From assembly GCF_900104795.1 (NCBI RefSeq), contig NZ_FNTG01000001.1, positions 4,526,001 to 4,590,000 of the forward strand: 64,000 nt of DNA, written 5' to 3'. This DNA is from Burkholderia sp. WP9. GTDB taxonomy: Bacteria; Pseudomonadota; Gammaproteobacteria; Burkholderiales; Burkholderiaceae. The notes under the pieces are model-generated. The model ran no database searches. It was not told the origin of the DNA and was given only the letters and a program-made list of their open reading frames with translations. Position 1 is the stretch's first letter. Every line of letters starts with the position of its first letter. Below are positions 54,347-63,028 of this stretch, in pieces. Position numbers and translations under genes: made by a program.

Positions 54347-55120
54347 ATGAGCGATAACATTCGACTGTCCGTCAAAGGCGTGAACAAACGCTTCGGCGGT
54401 TTGCAGGCGCTGTCCGATGTCGGTCTCGAGATCAAGTCGGGCCAGATTTACGGTCTGATCGGCCCGAACGGCGCCGGCAAGACCACCTTCTTCAACGTGA
54501 TCACGGGCCTGTACACGCCGGATTCGGGCGAGTTCAAGCTCGACGGCACGCCGTACACGCCGACCGCTGTGTATCAGGTGGCGAAGGCGGGCATTGCGCG
54601 TACGTTCCAGAACATCCGTCTCTTTGGCGGCATGACCGCGCTGGAAAACGTGATGGTCGGGCGCCACGTGCGCACGAAGCACGGTCTGCTGGGCGCGGTG
54701 TTCCAGACGCCCGCGGAGCGCAAGGAAGAGCGTGAAATCAAGGAACGCGCGATCGAACTGCTGGAGTACGTCGGCATTGCGCAGTACGCGGACTACACGT
54801 CGCGCAATCTGTCGTACGGTCACCAGCGCCGTCTGGAAATCGCCCGCGCATTGGCAACGGATCCGAAGCTGCTCGCGCTGGACGAACCGGCTGCCGGCAT
54901 GAACGCGACGGAAAAGGTCGAGCTGACCAAGCTGCTCGACAAGATCCGCGCCGACGGCAAGACGATCCTGCTGATCGAACACGACGTGAAACTCGTGATG
55001 GGTCTGTGCAACCAGATGACGGTGCTCGACTACGGCAAGGTGATTGCTCAGGGTCTGCCGCAGGACGTGCAGAAGGATCCGAAGGTGATCGAAGCTTATC
55101 TGGGTGCGGGGGTCCACTAA
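54347..55120 (+). CDS. livG: Branched-chain amino-acid ABC transporter ATP-binding protein LivG
   Basis: 257 residues. Walker A GPNGAGKTTFFNVI, signature LSYGHQRRLEIARAL (Ser-Tyr-Gly in place of the usual Ser-Gly-Gly, as in LivG), Walker B LLALDEPAAGMN and switch histidine LIEHDVKLVMG. It hydrolyses ATP to power import with LivF. The stop overlaps livF as TAATG. Confidence 0.96.
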   Translation: MSDNIRLSVKGVNKRFGGLQALSDVGLEIKSGQIYGLIGPNGAGKTTFFNVITGLYTPDSGEFKLDGTPYTPTAVYQVAKAGIARTFQNIRLFGGMTALENVMVGRHVRTKHGLLGAVFQTPAERKEEREIKERAIELLEYVGIAQYADYTSRNLSYGHQRRLEIARALATDPKLLALDEPAAGMNATEKVELTKLLDKIRADGKTILLIEHDVKLVMGLCNQMTVLDYGKVIAQGLPQDVQKDPKVIEAYLGAGVH

Positions 55121-55836
55121 TGGCAACGGCAATGTTGAAAATCAAGGGCCTGCAGGTCAATTACGGCGGCATTCAGGCAGTCAAGGGTATCGATCTCGAA
55201 GTCGCGCAGGGCGAACTGGTCACGCTGATCGGCGCGAACGGCGCGGGCAAGACCACGACGATGAAGGCGATCACGGGGCTGAAGCCGTACACGATCGGCG
55301 ACATCGAGTACATGGGCGAGTCGATCAAGGGCATTCCGCCGCACCTGTTGCTCAAGCGCGGTCTCGCGATGGTGCCGGAAGGGCGCGGCATCTTCGCGCG
55401 CATGTCGATCGTCGAGAACATGCAGATGGGCGCTTATCTGCGTACCGACACGGAGGGCATCAAGGCAGACGTGGATCGCATGTTCGGCTTCTTCCCGCGT
55501 CTGAAAGAACGCGCGACGCAATACGCGGGCACGCTGTCGGGCGGCGAACAGCAGATGCTGGCCATGGCGCGCGCGATCATCTCGCGTCCCAAGCTGTTGC
55601 TGCTGGACGAACCGTCGATGGGACTGTCGCCGATCATGGTCGAGAAGATCTTCGAAGTGGTGCGGGCGATTTCGGCTGAAGGCATGACCGTGCTGCTGGT
55701 CGAGCAGAACGCGCGTCTGGCGTTGCAGGCGGCGAATCGCGGCTACGTGATGGACTCGGGTCTGGTCACGATGTCGGGTGACGCGAAGCAGATGCTGGAT
55801 GATCCGAAGGTGCGGGCGGCTTATCTGGGTGAATAA
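55120..55836 (+). CDS. livF: Branched-chain amino-acid ABC transporter ATP-binding protein LivF
   Basis: 238 residues from the ATG at 55120; an alternative ATG lies four codons on. Walker A GANGAGKTTTMKAI, signature LSGGEQQMLAMARAI, Walker B LLLLDEPSMGLS and the LivF hallmark MVPEGRGIFARMSIVENM. It is the second ATPase of the LivKHMGF complex. A strong terminator follows at 55863. Confidence 0.96.
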   Translation: MATAMLKIKGLQVNYGGIQAVKGIDLEVAQGELVTLIGANGAGKTTTMKAITGLKPYTIGDIEYMGESIKGIPPHLLLKRGLAMVPEGRGIFARMSIVENMQMGAYLRTDTEGIKADVDRMFGFFPRLKERATQYAGTLSGGEQQMLAMARAIISRPKLLLLDEPSMGLSPIMVEKIFEVVRAISAEGMTVLLVEQNARLALQAANRGYVMDSGLVTMSGDAKQMLDDPKVRAAYLGE

Positions 55837-55862
55837 GCCCGGTTAGTTTGCTGTGCATATGA

Positions 55863-55898
55863 AAAAAGGTCGCATGCGTTTTCGCATGCGACCTTTTT
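55863..55898. terminator. Bidirectional terminator between livF and the GNAT gene
   Basis: AAAAAGGTCGCATGCG (55863-55878) and CGCATGCGACCTTTTT (55883-55898) form a perfect 16-base stem between convergent genes. Confidence 0.95.
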
Positions 55899-55917
55899 CA
55901 TTGGGCGTAACGCTAAT

Positions 55918-56391
55918 CTAGGCGCTGGCGGCAACGGGATCCGCCAATTCACCCAGGCGTTTGCCGAGACTGATCACCGCGTCGGCGCGATAACCGAGCG
56001 CCTCGTAAAACGCGCGCACGTCGGCCTTCGCGGATAGAACCTGCAGATTCAGCTTCGGACAGCCACGCTGCGTGAGCGCGTTTTCGACATGCGCGACGAG
56101 ACGCGTGCCGATTCCATGACGGCGCAGCGACTCATCCACCGCGAGCGAATACAGCCAGCCGCGATGGCCGTCGTAGCCGCCCATCACCGTGCCGACGATG
56201 CGTTCGCCGAGCGCCGCGACAAAGAACAGCTCCGGCTGCGTCGCCAGCTTGTTGGCGATCGACAGATGCGGATTGCGCTGCGGCTTCGTGGCGTCCCGAT
56301 ACTCAGGGAAGGCTTGTTGCCACAGCGTGACCACGGCATCAGTGTCGCTCGCGTCGAAGCACCGGATCGATAATGTTGCGCTCGACGTCAT
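55918..56391 (-). CDS. GNAT-family N-acetyltransferase, YpeA-like
   Basis: 157 residues, one GNAT fold. The acetyl-CoA loop is visible as RRHGIGTRLVAHVE (Q/RxxGxG/A), the preceding strand GWLYSLAVDESL, and the closing VRAFYEALGYRAD. It is of the YpeA type, but the acceptor is unknown. It lies 18 bp downstream of the aminotransferase gene on the same strand, so the two form an operon and may act on related amines or amino acids. Confidence 0.9.
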   Translation of the reverse strand: MTSSATLSIRCFDASDTDAVVTLWQQAFPEYRDATKPQRNPHLSIANKLATQPELFFVAALGERIVGTVMGGYDGHRGWLYSLAVDESLRRHGIGTRLVAHVENALTQRGCPKLNLQVLSAKADVRAFYEALGYRADAVISLGKRLGELADPVAASA

Positions 56392-56409
56392 ATACGCTGT
56401 CCTGGTCGA

Positions 56410-57594
56410 TTACAGCGTGTCGAGAATCGAACGCAGCATCGCCATCATCTGGTCGATTTCTTCGGTGGTCACATTCAGCGCCGGCATGAAGCGCAGCAGG
56501 TTCGGACGCGCCGCGTTCAGCAGCAGGCCGTCAGGCTGCATGTCGCGCGCCTTTTCGACGATCTGGTTGCCGATATCCTTGCCGAGCAGCAGCGCGCGCA
56601 GCAGGCCTTCACCACGTTCGCCCTTGAAGCCGCGTTCTTCCGACAACTCCAGCAGTTTCGAACGCAGATACTCGCCGCGCGCCCGCACGCCTTCGAGGAA
56701 GCCCGGCGCGGTGAGCTGCGAGATCACCGAGTAGCCGACTGCCGTCATCAACGGATTGCCGTTGTAGGTGCCGCCCTGGTCGCCCGCTTCGAAAATGGCG
56801 ACCTCCGCCTTCGAGAGCAGCGCCGCGAGCGGCACGCCGCCGCCGATGCCCTTGCCGAGCGTCATGATGTCCGGCTCGATGCCCGACAACTCGTACGCGA
56901 ACAGCGTGCCCGCGCGGCCGCAGCCGCTTTGCACTTCGTCGACGATCAGCAGCAGGTTGTGCTTTTTCGTCAGCTCGCGCAGTTGCTGCATGAACTCGCG
57001 CGTCGCGGGAATCACGCCGCCTTCGCCCTGGATCGGTTCGAGCATGACGGCAACGGTTTTCGCGTTGATGAGCTTCTCGACCGACGCGATGTCGTTCAGG
57101 TCCGCCTTCGGAAAGCCCGGCACTTGCGGTGCGTAGATCGTGTCCCAGCCCGGCTTGCCGCTGGCCGACATGGTGGCGAGCGTGCGGCCGTGGAAGCTGT
57201 GGTCGAACGTGATGATCTCGAACGCGCCGTCCTTGAACTTCTTGCCCCACTTGCGCGCGAGCTTGATTGCGCCTTCGTTGGCTTCGGCGCCGCTGTTCGC
57301 GAAGAACACCTTGTCGAAGCAGCTGTGCTGGGTGAGCAGGCCGGCAAGTTTTGCCATCGGCTCGTTGTAGAAGGCCGGCGACGGGTTGATGAGCAATTGC
57401 GCCTGTTTGTTCAGCGCTTCGATCATGCCGTCGTTGCAGTGACCGAGACTGTTCACCGCCCAGCCCTGGATGAAGTCCAGATATCGCTTGCCGTTGTTGT
57501 CGTAGAGCCACGAGCCTTTGCCGTGCGTGAAAACGATTTCGGGCCGGTTCGTGATGTACATCAGCGACTCGATCGGATACTCATTGAAATTCAT
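56410..57594 (-). CDS. argD: Acetylornithine-type class-III aminotransferase
   Basis: 394 residues from the ATG at 57594 with GGAG upstream. It is a class-III PLP aminotransferase: [18 protein letters not shown] (phosphate-binding), the [11 protein letters not shown] block with the PLP-contacting Asp, and the Schiff-base lysine in [17 protein letters not shown]. It shares length and sequence texture with acetylornithine/succinyldiaminopimelate transaminases (ArgD), acting in arginine and possibly lysine synthesis. A role in arginine catabolism or with other omega-amino acids is possible. It is in an operon with a GNAT gene. Confidence 0.88.
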   Translation of the reverse strand: MNFNEYPIESLMYITNRPEIVFTHGKGSWLYDNNGKRYLDFIQGWAVNSLGHCNDGMIEALNKQAQLLINPSPAFYNEPMAKLAGLLTQHSCFDKVFFANSGAEANEGAIKLARKWGKKFKDGAFEIITFDHSFHGRTLATMSASGKPGWDTIYAPQVPGFPKADLNDIASVEKLINAKTVAVMLEPIQGEGGVIPATREFMQQLRELTKKHNLLLIVDEVQSGCGRAGTLFAYELSGIEPDIMTLGKGIGGGVPLAALLSKAEVAIFEAGDQGGTYNGNPLMTAVGYSVISQLTAPGFLEGVRARGEYLRSKLLELSEERGFKGERGEGLLRALLLGKDIGNQIVEKARDMQPDGLLLNAARPNLLRFMPALNVTTEEIDQMMAMLRSILDTL

Positions 57595-57670
57595 GACGGC
57601 AGGCTCCAGACAGCGGGGGTGAAGGGTGGATGAAGTTGGCCAACTACGAAATAAGAGCCGGAAAAACAGA

Positions 57671-57694
57671 AAAGCCACGGCATGCCGTGGCTTT
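57671..57694 (-). terminator. Terminator-like palindrome upstream of argD
   Basis: The palindrome AAAGCCACGGCA/TGCCGTGGCTTT is followed on the minus strand by TTCTGTTTTTC. It lies 77 bp before the argD start in the same direction, so it would stop transcription that arrives from upstream, either read-through from the reductase gene or a leader or small RNA. Confidence 0.6.
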
Positions 57695-58014
57695 CATGAT
57701 TCGAACAGCTTGCGCCTTTGTGTGGCGCGAATCCGTGACGAAGCCAGCGGCGTCCCTAGGGAAGCGGCGAGCGGCGACGTCGAAGTTCGGACTGGATGCG
57801 GTTCATGCGCGAAAGAATACGACAAGGAAAGCGCTGGTGTAAACCATGAATTTGCGTCGGGCGGATATTTCTTCCGCCGAAAGAAGCGATGTTGCTTGCC
57901 GATTATAGGATGTGCGGCTGACTAAGATGTGACGGCGGCGGGTTGATCTGCTTGTCAGGCGGGCATGATTTAGCTCGGAATCGAGACATGCGTCGCCGCG
58001 AAACATCAATGCGC

Positions 58015-58044
58015 GAAGCGCGGCTGTCTGCATAGCCGCGCTTC
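58015..58044 (-). terminator. Hairpin downstream of the reductase gene
   Basis: GAAGCGCGGCT (58015-58025) pairs perfectly with AGCCGCGCTTC (58034-58044), 50 bp past the reductase stop. There is no T-run on the minus strand. Confidence 0.5.
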
Positions 58045-58094
58045 CAGAAACGCACACGGCGAGCACCGACGCTCACGCGCCGACGCACCTCCCA

Positions 58095-59126
58095 TCAAAC
58101 CGGATTGGCCAGATCCGCCGCGCTCGTGAACGAATCCGCGTAGAACTCGTCTTCCGGCAGTCCATGATGCTGCGTGAAATCGCGCTGCGCCGACTCGACC
58201 ATCACCGGCGCGCCGCACGCATACACCTGATACGCCGACAGGTCCGGCAAGTCTTCGATCACCGCGCGATGCACGAAGCCGACGCGGCCCGTCCATGCGT
58301 CGCTCGCGTCCGGCTCCGACAGTACCGGCACGAACTTGAAGTTCGGAATCTCGCGCGCCCATTGTTCGGCGAGTTCGAGCAGATACAGATCTTTCTTGCG
58401 GCGTGCGCCCCAGTAAAGTGTCATCGGCCGGTTCAGGTTCTTGAACACCGCGTGTTCGATGATCGCCTTCAGCGGCGCGAAGCCCGTACCCGACGCGAGC
58501 AGCACGATCGGCTTGTCCGAATCTTCGCGCAGGAAGAACGTGCCGAGCGGCGCTTCGAAGCGCAGAATGTCGCGCTCTTTCATGGTGTTGAATACGTGAT
58601 CGGTGAAAGCGCCGCCGGGCATGTGACGGATGTGCAATTCGATCGGGCCTTCCGCGTGCGGTGCATTCGCCATGGAATAGCTGCGACGCTTGCCGTCTTT
58701 CAGAATGAATTCCAGGTATTGACCGGCGAGATATTGCAGACGCTCATTGGCGGGCAATTGCAGCTTCAGCACGATGACGTCGTCGGCCTTGCGCTCGATT
58801 GCGTTCACGCGGCACGGCAGCTTCTTGACCTGCACGTCGCCGACGCCGGCCACTTCGCGAATGTCCACTTCGAGATCGGTGCAGGCGGTCGCGCAGCAGA
58901 AAAGCGCCATGCCGCGCGTCTTTTCGTCGTTCGACAAAGCCGACGACGAATGCGCGCGCTGCTCGATTTCGCCGCTGACCACAGTGCCCTTGCATGAGCC
59001 GCAGGCGCCGTTCTTGCAACCGTAGGGCAGGCCGATGCCCTGGCGCAAGGCGGCGCTCAGCACCGGTTCGTCCTGTTCCACCTGAAACTGCCGGCCGGTT
59101 TGCCGGAGCGTGACGTTAAATGCCAT
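58095..59126 (-). CDS. Ferredoxin-domain flavin reductase (CDP-6-deoxy-glucoseen-reductase-like)
   Basis: 343 residues from the ATG at 59126. Residues ~1-90 are a plant-type [2Fe-2S] ferredoxin with four Cys (YGCKNGACGSCKG and FCCATACTD). Residues ~100-200 bind FAD (RRSYSMANAP), and ~205-335 bind NAD(P)H (VLLASGTGFAPLKAI, YACGAPVMV). The order matches AscD/E3 reductases and the reductase components of some dioxygenases. It transfers electrons from NAD(P)H to a partner. No oxygenase or sugar pathway is adjacent, so the partner is unknown. It is divergent from the SDR gene by 95 bp. Confidence 0.9.
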   Translation of the reverse strand: MAFNVTLRQTGRQFQVEQDEPVLSAALRQGIGLPYGCKNGACGSCKGTVVSGEIEQRAHSSSALSNDEKTRGMALFCCATACTDLEVDIREVAGVGDVQVKKLPCRVNAIERKADDVIVLKLQLPANERLQYLAGQYLEFILKDGKRRSYSMANAPHAEGPIELHIRHMPGGAFTDHVFNTMKERDILRFEAPLGTFFLREDSDKPIVLLASGTGFAPLKAIIEHAVFKNLNRPMTLYWGARRKKDLYLLELAEQWAREIPNFKFVPVLSEPDASDAWTGRVGFVHRAVIEDLPDLSAYQVYACGAPVMVESAQRDFTQHHGLPEDEFYADSFTSAADLANPV

Positions 59127-59221
59127 AGAGTGTTCGAAATCGAAAAGTCGGTAATCGTTATCGGACTCGCCGTATCCACCGCGCGATACCTGTCGCGCTT
59201 GACGGCTACAATGCGTCCACC

Positions 59222-60247
59222 ATGAAAGCGACACGAAACTTCCGCCGGCCACGTGTGTTGATCGTAGGTTGCGGCGATGTGGGCATGCGCTGCGTGCCCT
59301 TACTACAACCGCGCGCGCACGTCTTTGCACTGACCAGTCATGCCGGGCGCAGCGCCGAACTTCGCACGGCGGGCGTCACGCCGCTGGTCGGCGATCTCGA
59401 TGTGCGCCGCAGCCTGAAACGGCTCGCGGGCCTCGCGCCGACGGTGCTGCATCTCGCGCCGCCGCAGAAATCCGGCGACGACGACCGCCGTACCCGCGCC
59501 TTGCTCGCTACGCTAGGCGCGCGCCGCGCTTCAGCGCTACGGGCCGCGCGTGGCATGGTGGCGCCAGTTGGGCGGTTGCGCCGCGTTCGTGCCTCGTGGG
59601 CGGGATCTGAAACAGCCGATATTGTACCCGACGGGGTGCGCCGGACCGCTGGTTCGCACGCACCCGTGCGCCTGGTGTACGCGAGCACGACGGGCGTCTA
59701 TGGCGACTGCGGCGGCGCGTGGATCGACGAGACGCGTGTGACGCAGCCGGCCAACGCGCGCGCCAAGCGCCGTGTCTCGGCCGAGCGGCAATTGCGGCGC
59801 GCGACGGCGCGCGGCGCTGTTACGGCGAGCATCGCGCGAATTCCGGGTATTTATGCGGGCAATCGTCTGCCGCTCGCGCGGCTCGAAAGAGGCACGCCGG
59901 CCCTGATCGATGCCGACGACGTCTACACCAATCACATTCACGCCGACGATCTGGCCGCGATCCTCGTGCGACTCGCCACGCACGGACGGCCGGGGCGGGT
60001 GGTCCACGCGTCCGACGACTCATCGCTAAAAATGGGCGAGTACTTCGACGAAGTGGCCGATGCGTTCGGACTGCCGCGTGCGCCGCGCATTACGCGGGCC
60101 GAAGCGGAGCGGCAGATCGAGCCGACCTTGCTGTCTTTCATGCGTGAGTCGAGGCGGCTCCTGAACCGGCGTCTCAAACAGGAATTGAGGGTGCGCTTAC
60201 GCTATCCGAGCGTCGAAGATTTTTTGCGTAAAGGCGTAAAGGCGTAA
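59222..60247 (+). CDS. Atypical NAD(P)-binding SDR/epimerase-family protein
   Basis: 341 residues. The nucleotide motif is near the start: VLIVGCGDVGMRCV. Extended-SDR features follow (LVYASTTGVYGDCGGAWID, IARIPGIYAGNRLPL, DDVYTNHIHADDLA). The catalytic YxxxK is not recognisable, as in the YeeZ/atypical SDR group, so catalysis is doubtful. A ~60-residue Arg/Ala-rich stretch (residues ~85-145) is unusual. A TACAAT box at 59207-59212 is only 10 bases from the ATG, suggesting a leaderless or nearly leaderless mRNA. The 3' end runs into an octamer repeat. Confidence 0.85.
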   Translation: MKATRNFRRPRVLIVGCGDVGMRCVPLLQPRAHVFALTSHAGRSAELRTAGVTPLVGDLDVRRSLKRLAGLAPTVLHLAPPQKSGDDDRRTRALLATLGARRASALRAARGMVAPVGRLRRVRASWAGSETADIVPDGVRRTAGSHAPVRLVYASTTGVYGDCGGAWIDETRVTQPANARAKRRVSAERQLRRATARGAVTASIARIPGIYAGNRLPLARLERGTPALIDADDVYTNHIHADDLAAILVRLATHGRPGRVVHASDDSSLKMGEYFDEVADAFGLPRAPRITRAEAERQIEPTLLSFMRESRRLLNRRLKQELRVRLRYPSVEDFLRKGVKA

Positions 60248-60302
60248 AGGCCTAAAGGCGTGAAGGCGTGAAGGCGTGAAGGCGTGAAGGCGTGAAGGCG
60301 TG
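60231..60302. repeat. 8-bp tandem repeat (nine units) over the 3' end of the SDR gene
   Basis: Nine head-to-tail octamers: two AAGGCGTA, one AAGGCCTA and six AAGGCGTG. The SDR stop codon (60245-60247) lies inside the second and third units. Since the unit is not a multiple of three, changes in copy number past the stop do not affect the protein, but those in the first units could. Confidence 0.93.
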
Positions 60303-60421
60303 ACAGCCTGCACGCAAGAGAAGGAAGAAAAGCACGGCAAAAAGCCATCCTCCCAGGCATCGCCCGGACAATTCCGCCCGCGCCGTGCCCGCTGCCTCGG
60401 CGCCGCGCGGCTTCGCGATGC

Positions 60422-60610
60422 CTACGTCAGCGCAGGCAATGCTTCCAGCAGCACGAAACAGAGCATCGCGCCGATCAGTGCGCCGATCAGGTTCGGCTGA
60501 TAGTTGTGCCGCAGCCGCATCATGACCAGCAATCCGCCGATCAGGACCAGCCCGAAGCACAGAAAAGCAACCATCACGGACGAAATCTGAAAGCTGTCGT
60601 GGATGACCAT
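60422..60610 (-). CDS. Small two-span membrane protein of unknown function
   Basis: 62 residues from the ATG at 60610, which has GGAGGG just upstream; the frame is open further but without such a signal. Two hydrophobic segments (SSVMVAFLCFGLVLIGGLLV and NLIGALIGAMLCFVLLEAL) are joined by a short basic turn MRLRHNYQP, predicting a hairpin in the inner membrane with the loop in the cytoplasm. No family recognised. The gene converges on the SDR gene, with the octamer repeat between them. Confidence 0.7.
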   Translation of the reverse strand: MVIHDSFQISSVMVAFLCFGLVLIGGLLVMMRLRHNYQPNLIGALIGAMLCFVLLEALPALT

Positions 60611-60776
60611 GGTGCCCTCCCTGAACTCTTTGTAGTCTTTGTTTAAACGAGTATAGGGCGACATGTAAGCAAGATCATGCTGCGGCGCAGCGCCTGGGCC
60701 CGCGGCATGCACGCTGAGTGCACAGACGCGCACGCGTTTTCCTGTTGCATCAAGGCCTTAAAGGGCCACTACCGGT

Positions 60777-61487
60777 TTACCCGCTCCGTAAAGATCCGAG
60801 GTCGGTTTCGTCGAGCCATTGCCATGCGCCCGGTGCAAGCGCTTCGGGCAACGCGAGGCCGCCGATCCGCTCGCGATGCAGCGCCTCGCACCGGTTGCCC
60901 GCTGCCGCGATCATCCGCTTGACCTGGTGATACTTGCCTTCCATCACGGTGAGCGCGAGCGTGTGAGCGCCGCGCGCCTGGGCGTCCACAGCGGCAATCG
61001 GTTTGGCCTCGCCGTGCAGCAGCACGCCGTCGCGCAGCGCGCTCAATTGCGCGTCGTCGACTGGATGGCGCGTGGTGGCGACATACACCTTGGGCACCTT
61101 GCGTTTGGGCGAGGTGAACAGGTGCACGAACTTGCCGTCGTCGGAGAGCAGCAGCAGGCCGGTCGTGTCCTGATCCAGCCGTCCCACGCATTGCACGCCG
61201 CGCTCGGCGAACTGCGGCGGCAGCAGGCTGAACACGCTCAGATGATGCTGCGGATCGCGCGAACATTCGTATCCCGCCGGCTTGTTCAGAAGCAGATAGG
61301 CGTGCTCGCGATACGGCCAAACCACACCGTCCACGCTGAAGGAGAACGTGCTGTCGCCGATCGGGAAATCGGCGTCGGCATCGGTGCAGACTGCGCCGCC
61401 GATGCTCACGCGCGCGTCGGCGATCAGCGCGCGGCATTGACGGCGCGAGCCGAACCCTTGAGTGAAGAGAATGCTTTCGAGATTCAT
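60777..61487 (-). CDS. rsuA: 16S rRNA pseudouridine synthase, RsuA type
   Basis: 236 residues from the ATG at 61487. Residues ~1-60 are an S4 RNA-binding domain (LFTQGFGSRRQCRALIADAR), followed by the synthase fold with catalytic Asp in GVQCVGRLDQDTTGLLLLSDDG and the late signature TVMEGKYHQVKRMIAAAGNR. RsuA makes pseudouridine 516 in 16S rRNA. It is divergent from the MFS exporter gene. A paralogue without S4 is at 20360-20929. Confidence 0.88.
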   Translation of the reverse strand: MNLESILFTQGFGSRRQCRALIADARVSIGGAVCTDADADFPIGDSTFSFSVDGVVWPYREHAYLLLNKPAGYECSRDPQHHLSVFSLLPPQFAERGVQCVGRLDQDTTGLLLLSDDGKFVHLFTSPKRKVPKVYVATTRHPVDDAQLSALRDGVLLHGEAKPIAAVDAQARGAHTLALTVMEGKYHQVKRMIAAAGNRCEALHRERIGGLALPEALAPGAWQWLDETDLGSLRSG

Positions 61488-61591
61488 GGCGAGCGAAGAA
61501 TAACACCGCAAGAAGCGGAGCGCCCCGCTGCGCGAGTCGGACCACGATGAACGCCTTTGCTTCACTTCATTCACGTCGCCGGAGTTCATCG

Positions 61592-62845
61592 ATGCTCGCT
61601 ACCTCTTCCACCTCATCCGCGCAGCGTTTGCCGGCCGCATTCAGGCGGCTCGCGTGGTCGAACCTCGTCGCGCAATCCGCCGAGCAGATCAGCCTCGCGG
61701 CCGCGCCACTCGTGGCGGTCTTCGCACTCGGCGCCGACGCGCGCGACACGGGCCTGTTGCAAACCGCGCAGACGTTGCCGTTCCTGTTGCTGTCGATACC
61801 GCTCGGCGTCTGGGCCGACCGCCGCTCGCGCCGCACGCTGATGACGCTCGCCGAAAGCGTGCGCGTGTTCGCCATGCTGTGCGTGCTGCTGCTCGTCATG
61901 ACTCACGCGCTGAGCCTGCCGCTTCTCGCCGCGCTCGGTTTCATCGCCGCGACCGGCACGGTGGCCTACAACGTCGCCGCGCCTTCACTGGTGCCCGCGC
62001 TCGTGCCGCGCGAAGCGTACGCCGGCGCGAACGGCCGGCTCGAACTCGCGCGCAGCGTGGCGTATTCGGCCGGGCCGGCGCTCGGTGGGCTGCTGGTCGG
62101 CTGGATCGGCGCGGGTTGGGCGTATGGCTGCGCGGCCGCGCTGTCCGCACTGGCCGTCGCGTTGCTGGCGGGCTTGCGTGAACCGCCGCGCGTGGTGGCG
62201 CCGCAGCGACATTTCATGCTGGAACTGCGCGACGGTACGCGTTTCGTGCTGCGCGATGCGCTGCTGCGTCCCATGCTCGCGACGGCGGTGTTCTTCAACC
62301 TCGGCTTCTTCGTACTGCAAGCGGTGTACGTGCCCTACGCGGTGCATCGGCTGGGTCTGACCGCTTCCGCGGTTGGCGTGACGCTCGGCGCCTACGGTGT
62401 CGGCATGGTGTGCGGCGCGCTGGCCGCACCGGCCATCGCGCGATGCCTTGCGTTCGGCCGTGTGCTGATCATCGGGCCGTCGTGCGGATTGCTCGCCTCG
62501 CTCGTGATGGTGGCGACGCTCGTTGTGCCGTCGTTCTGGCTGGCCATGTCGAGCTTTTTCCTGCTCGGCGCGGGACCGATTCTGTGGGTGGTCGGCTCGA
62601 CCACCCTGCGCCAGGCGATCACGCCCGAACGGATGATGGGCCGCGTGTCCGCGCTCAACAGTACCGCGACGTACGGCGCGCGGCCGCTCGGCGCGTTGCT
62701 CGGCGCGGCGATCAGTTCGCGCTGGGGCATGGACGCGTGTCTGGTCGCGGCGGCGGCAGCCTTCCTCGCGCAGGCATTGATCATCTTCATGTCGCCGGCG
62801 GCGCGGCTCGCGCGCATTCCAGAGCAAAGCGCCGCGGTTTGCTGA
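61592..62845 (+). CDS. MFS transporter (EntS-like exporter)
   Basis: 417 residues from the ATG at 61592, chosen for its GGAG; an in-frame ATG at 61547 adds 15 polar residues. Twelve spans are predicted. The loop between spans 2 and 3 has the MFS motif A form (LGVWADRRSRRTLMTL) and the second half repeats a GYxPxxGxxLGxxxxx-like LGAYGVGMVCGALAAPAIA. It resembles the DHA3/EntS group of proton-driven exporters. The substrate is not predicted. A regulator of the RpiR type starts 184 bp downstream. Confidence 0.88.
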   Translation: MLATSSTSSAQRLPAAFRRLAWSNLVAQSAEQISLAAAPLVAVFALGADARDTGLLQTAQTLPFLLLSIPLGVWADRRSRRTLMTLAESVRVFAMLCVLLLVMTHALSLPLLAALGFIAATGTVAYNVAAPSLVPALVPREAYAGANGRLELARSVAYSAGPALGGLLVGWIGAGWAYGCAAALSALAVALLAGLREPPRVVAPQRHFMLELRDGTRFVLRDALLRPMLATAVFFNLGFFVLQAVYVPYAVHRLGLTASAVGVTLGAYGVGMVCGALAAPAIARCLAFGRVLIIGPSCGLLASLVMVATLVVPSFWLAMSSFFLLGAGPILWVVGSTTLRQAITPERMMGRVSALNSTATYGARPLGALLGAAISSRWGMDACLVAAAAAFLAQALIIFMSPAARLARIPEQSAAVC

Positions 62846-62925
62846 AAACCGATTTTCAGGCGGCCGCGCGCCTGCGTGGATGGGATACGTCTTTCGGACG
62901 CGGTTCATCCGTGAAAACCCTCGAA

Positions 62926-62986
62926 AATGAAAATGAATTTTTTCTGATGGGATTTCTATGTAAATATACTTTCATTCATTTTCATT
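62926..62986. promoter_or_regulatory. Long-armed inverted repeat in front of the RpiR regulator
   Basis: AATGAAAATGAA (62926-62937) and its exact complement TTCATTTTCATT (62975-62986) flank a 37-bp spacer with a TATACT-like -10 at 62964-62969. The region is strongly AT-rich against the GC-rich surroundings. It ends 43 bp before the regulator's ATG. GAAAAT/TTTTC half-sites are in keeping with those of some RpiR-family sites, so autoregulation is plausible. Confidence 0.55.
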
Positions 62987-63028
62987 ACGCCCGGCGCGAA
63001 GTCCTGCCGGGGACACCGCACCGCTCGC

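Larger units (their letters stand above)
57595..58094. other. 500-bp intergenic region with two hairpins
   Basis: Two perfect dyads are present: a 24-bp palindrome at 57671-57694 (AAAGCCACGGCA / TGCCGTGGCTTT) with a T-rich tract after it on the minus strand, and an 11-bp stem at 58015-58025/58034-58044 just past the reductase gene. On the minus strand, TATAAT occurs at 57903-57908 and short frames follow it. I see no protein gene with a good start. Confidence 0.5.

Noticed and set aside
53441..55132. Long minus-strand frame opposite livM and livG
   Set aside because: Antisense shadow of two well-supported ABC genes, no family features.
57803..58066. 87-codon minus-strand frame between the reductase and argD
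   Set aside because: No family features or start signal, and it runs through the hairpin at 58015-58044; kept only as possible leader RNA context.
60231..60302. CRISPR-like octamers past the SDR gene
   Set aside because: Simple tandem repeat without spacers.
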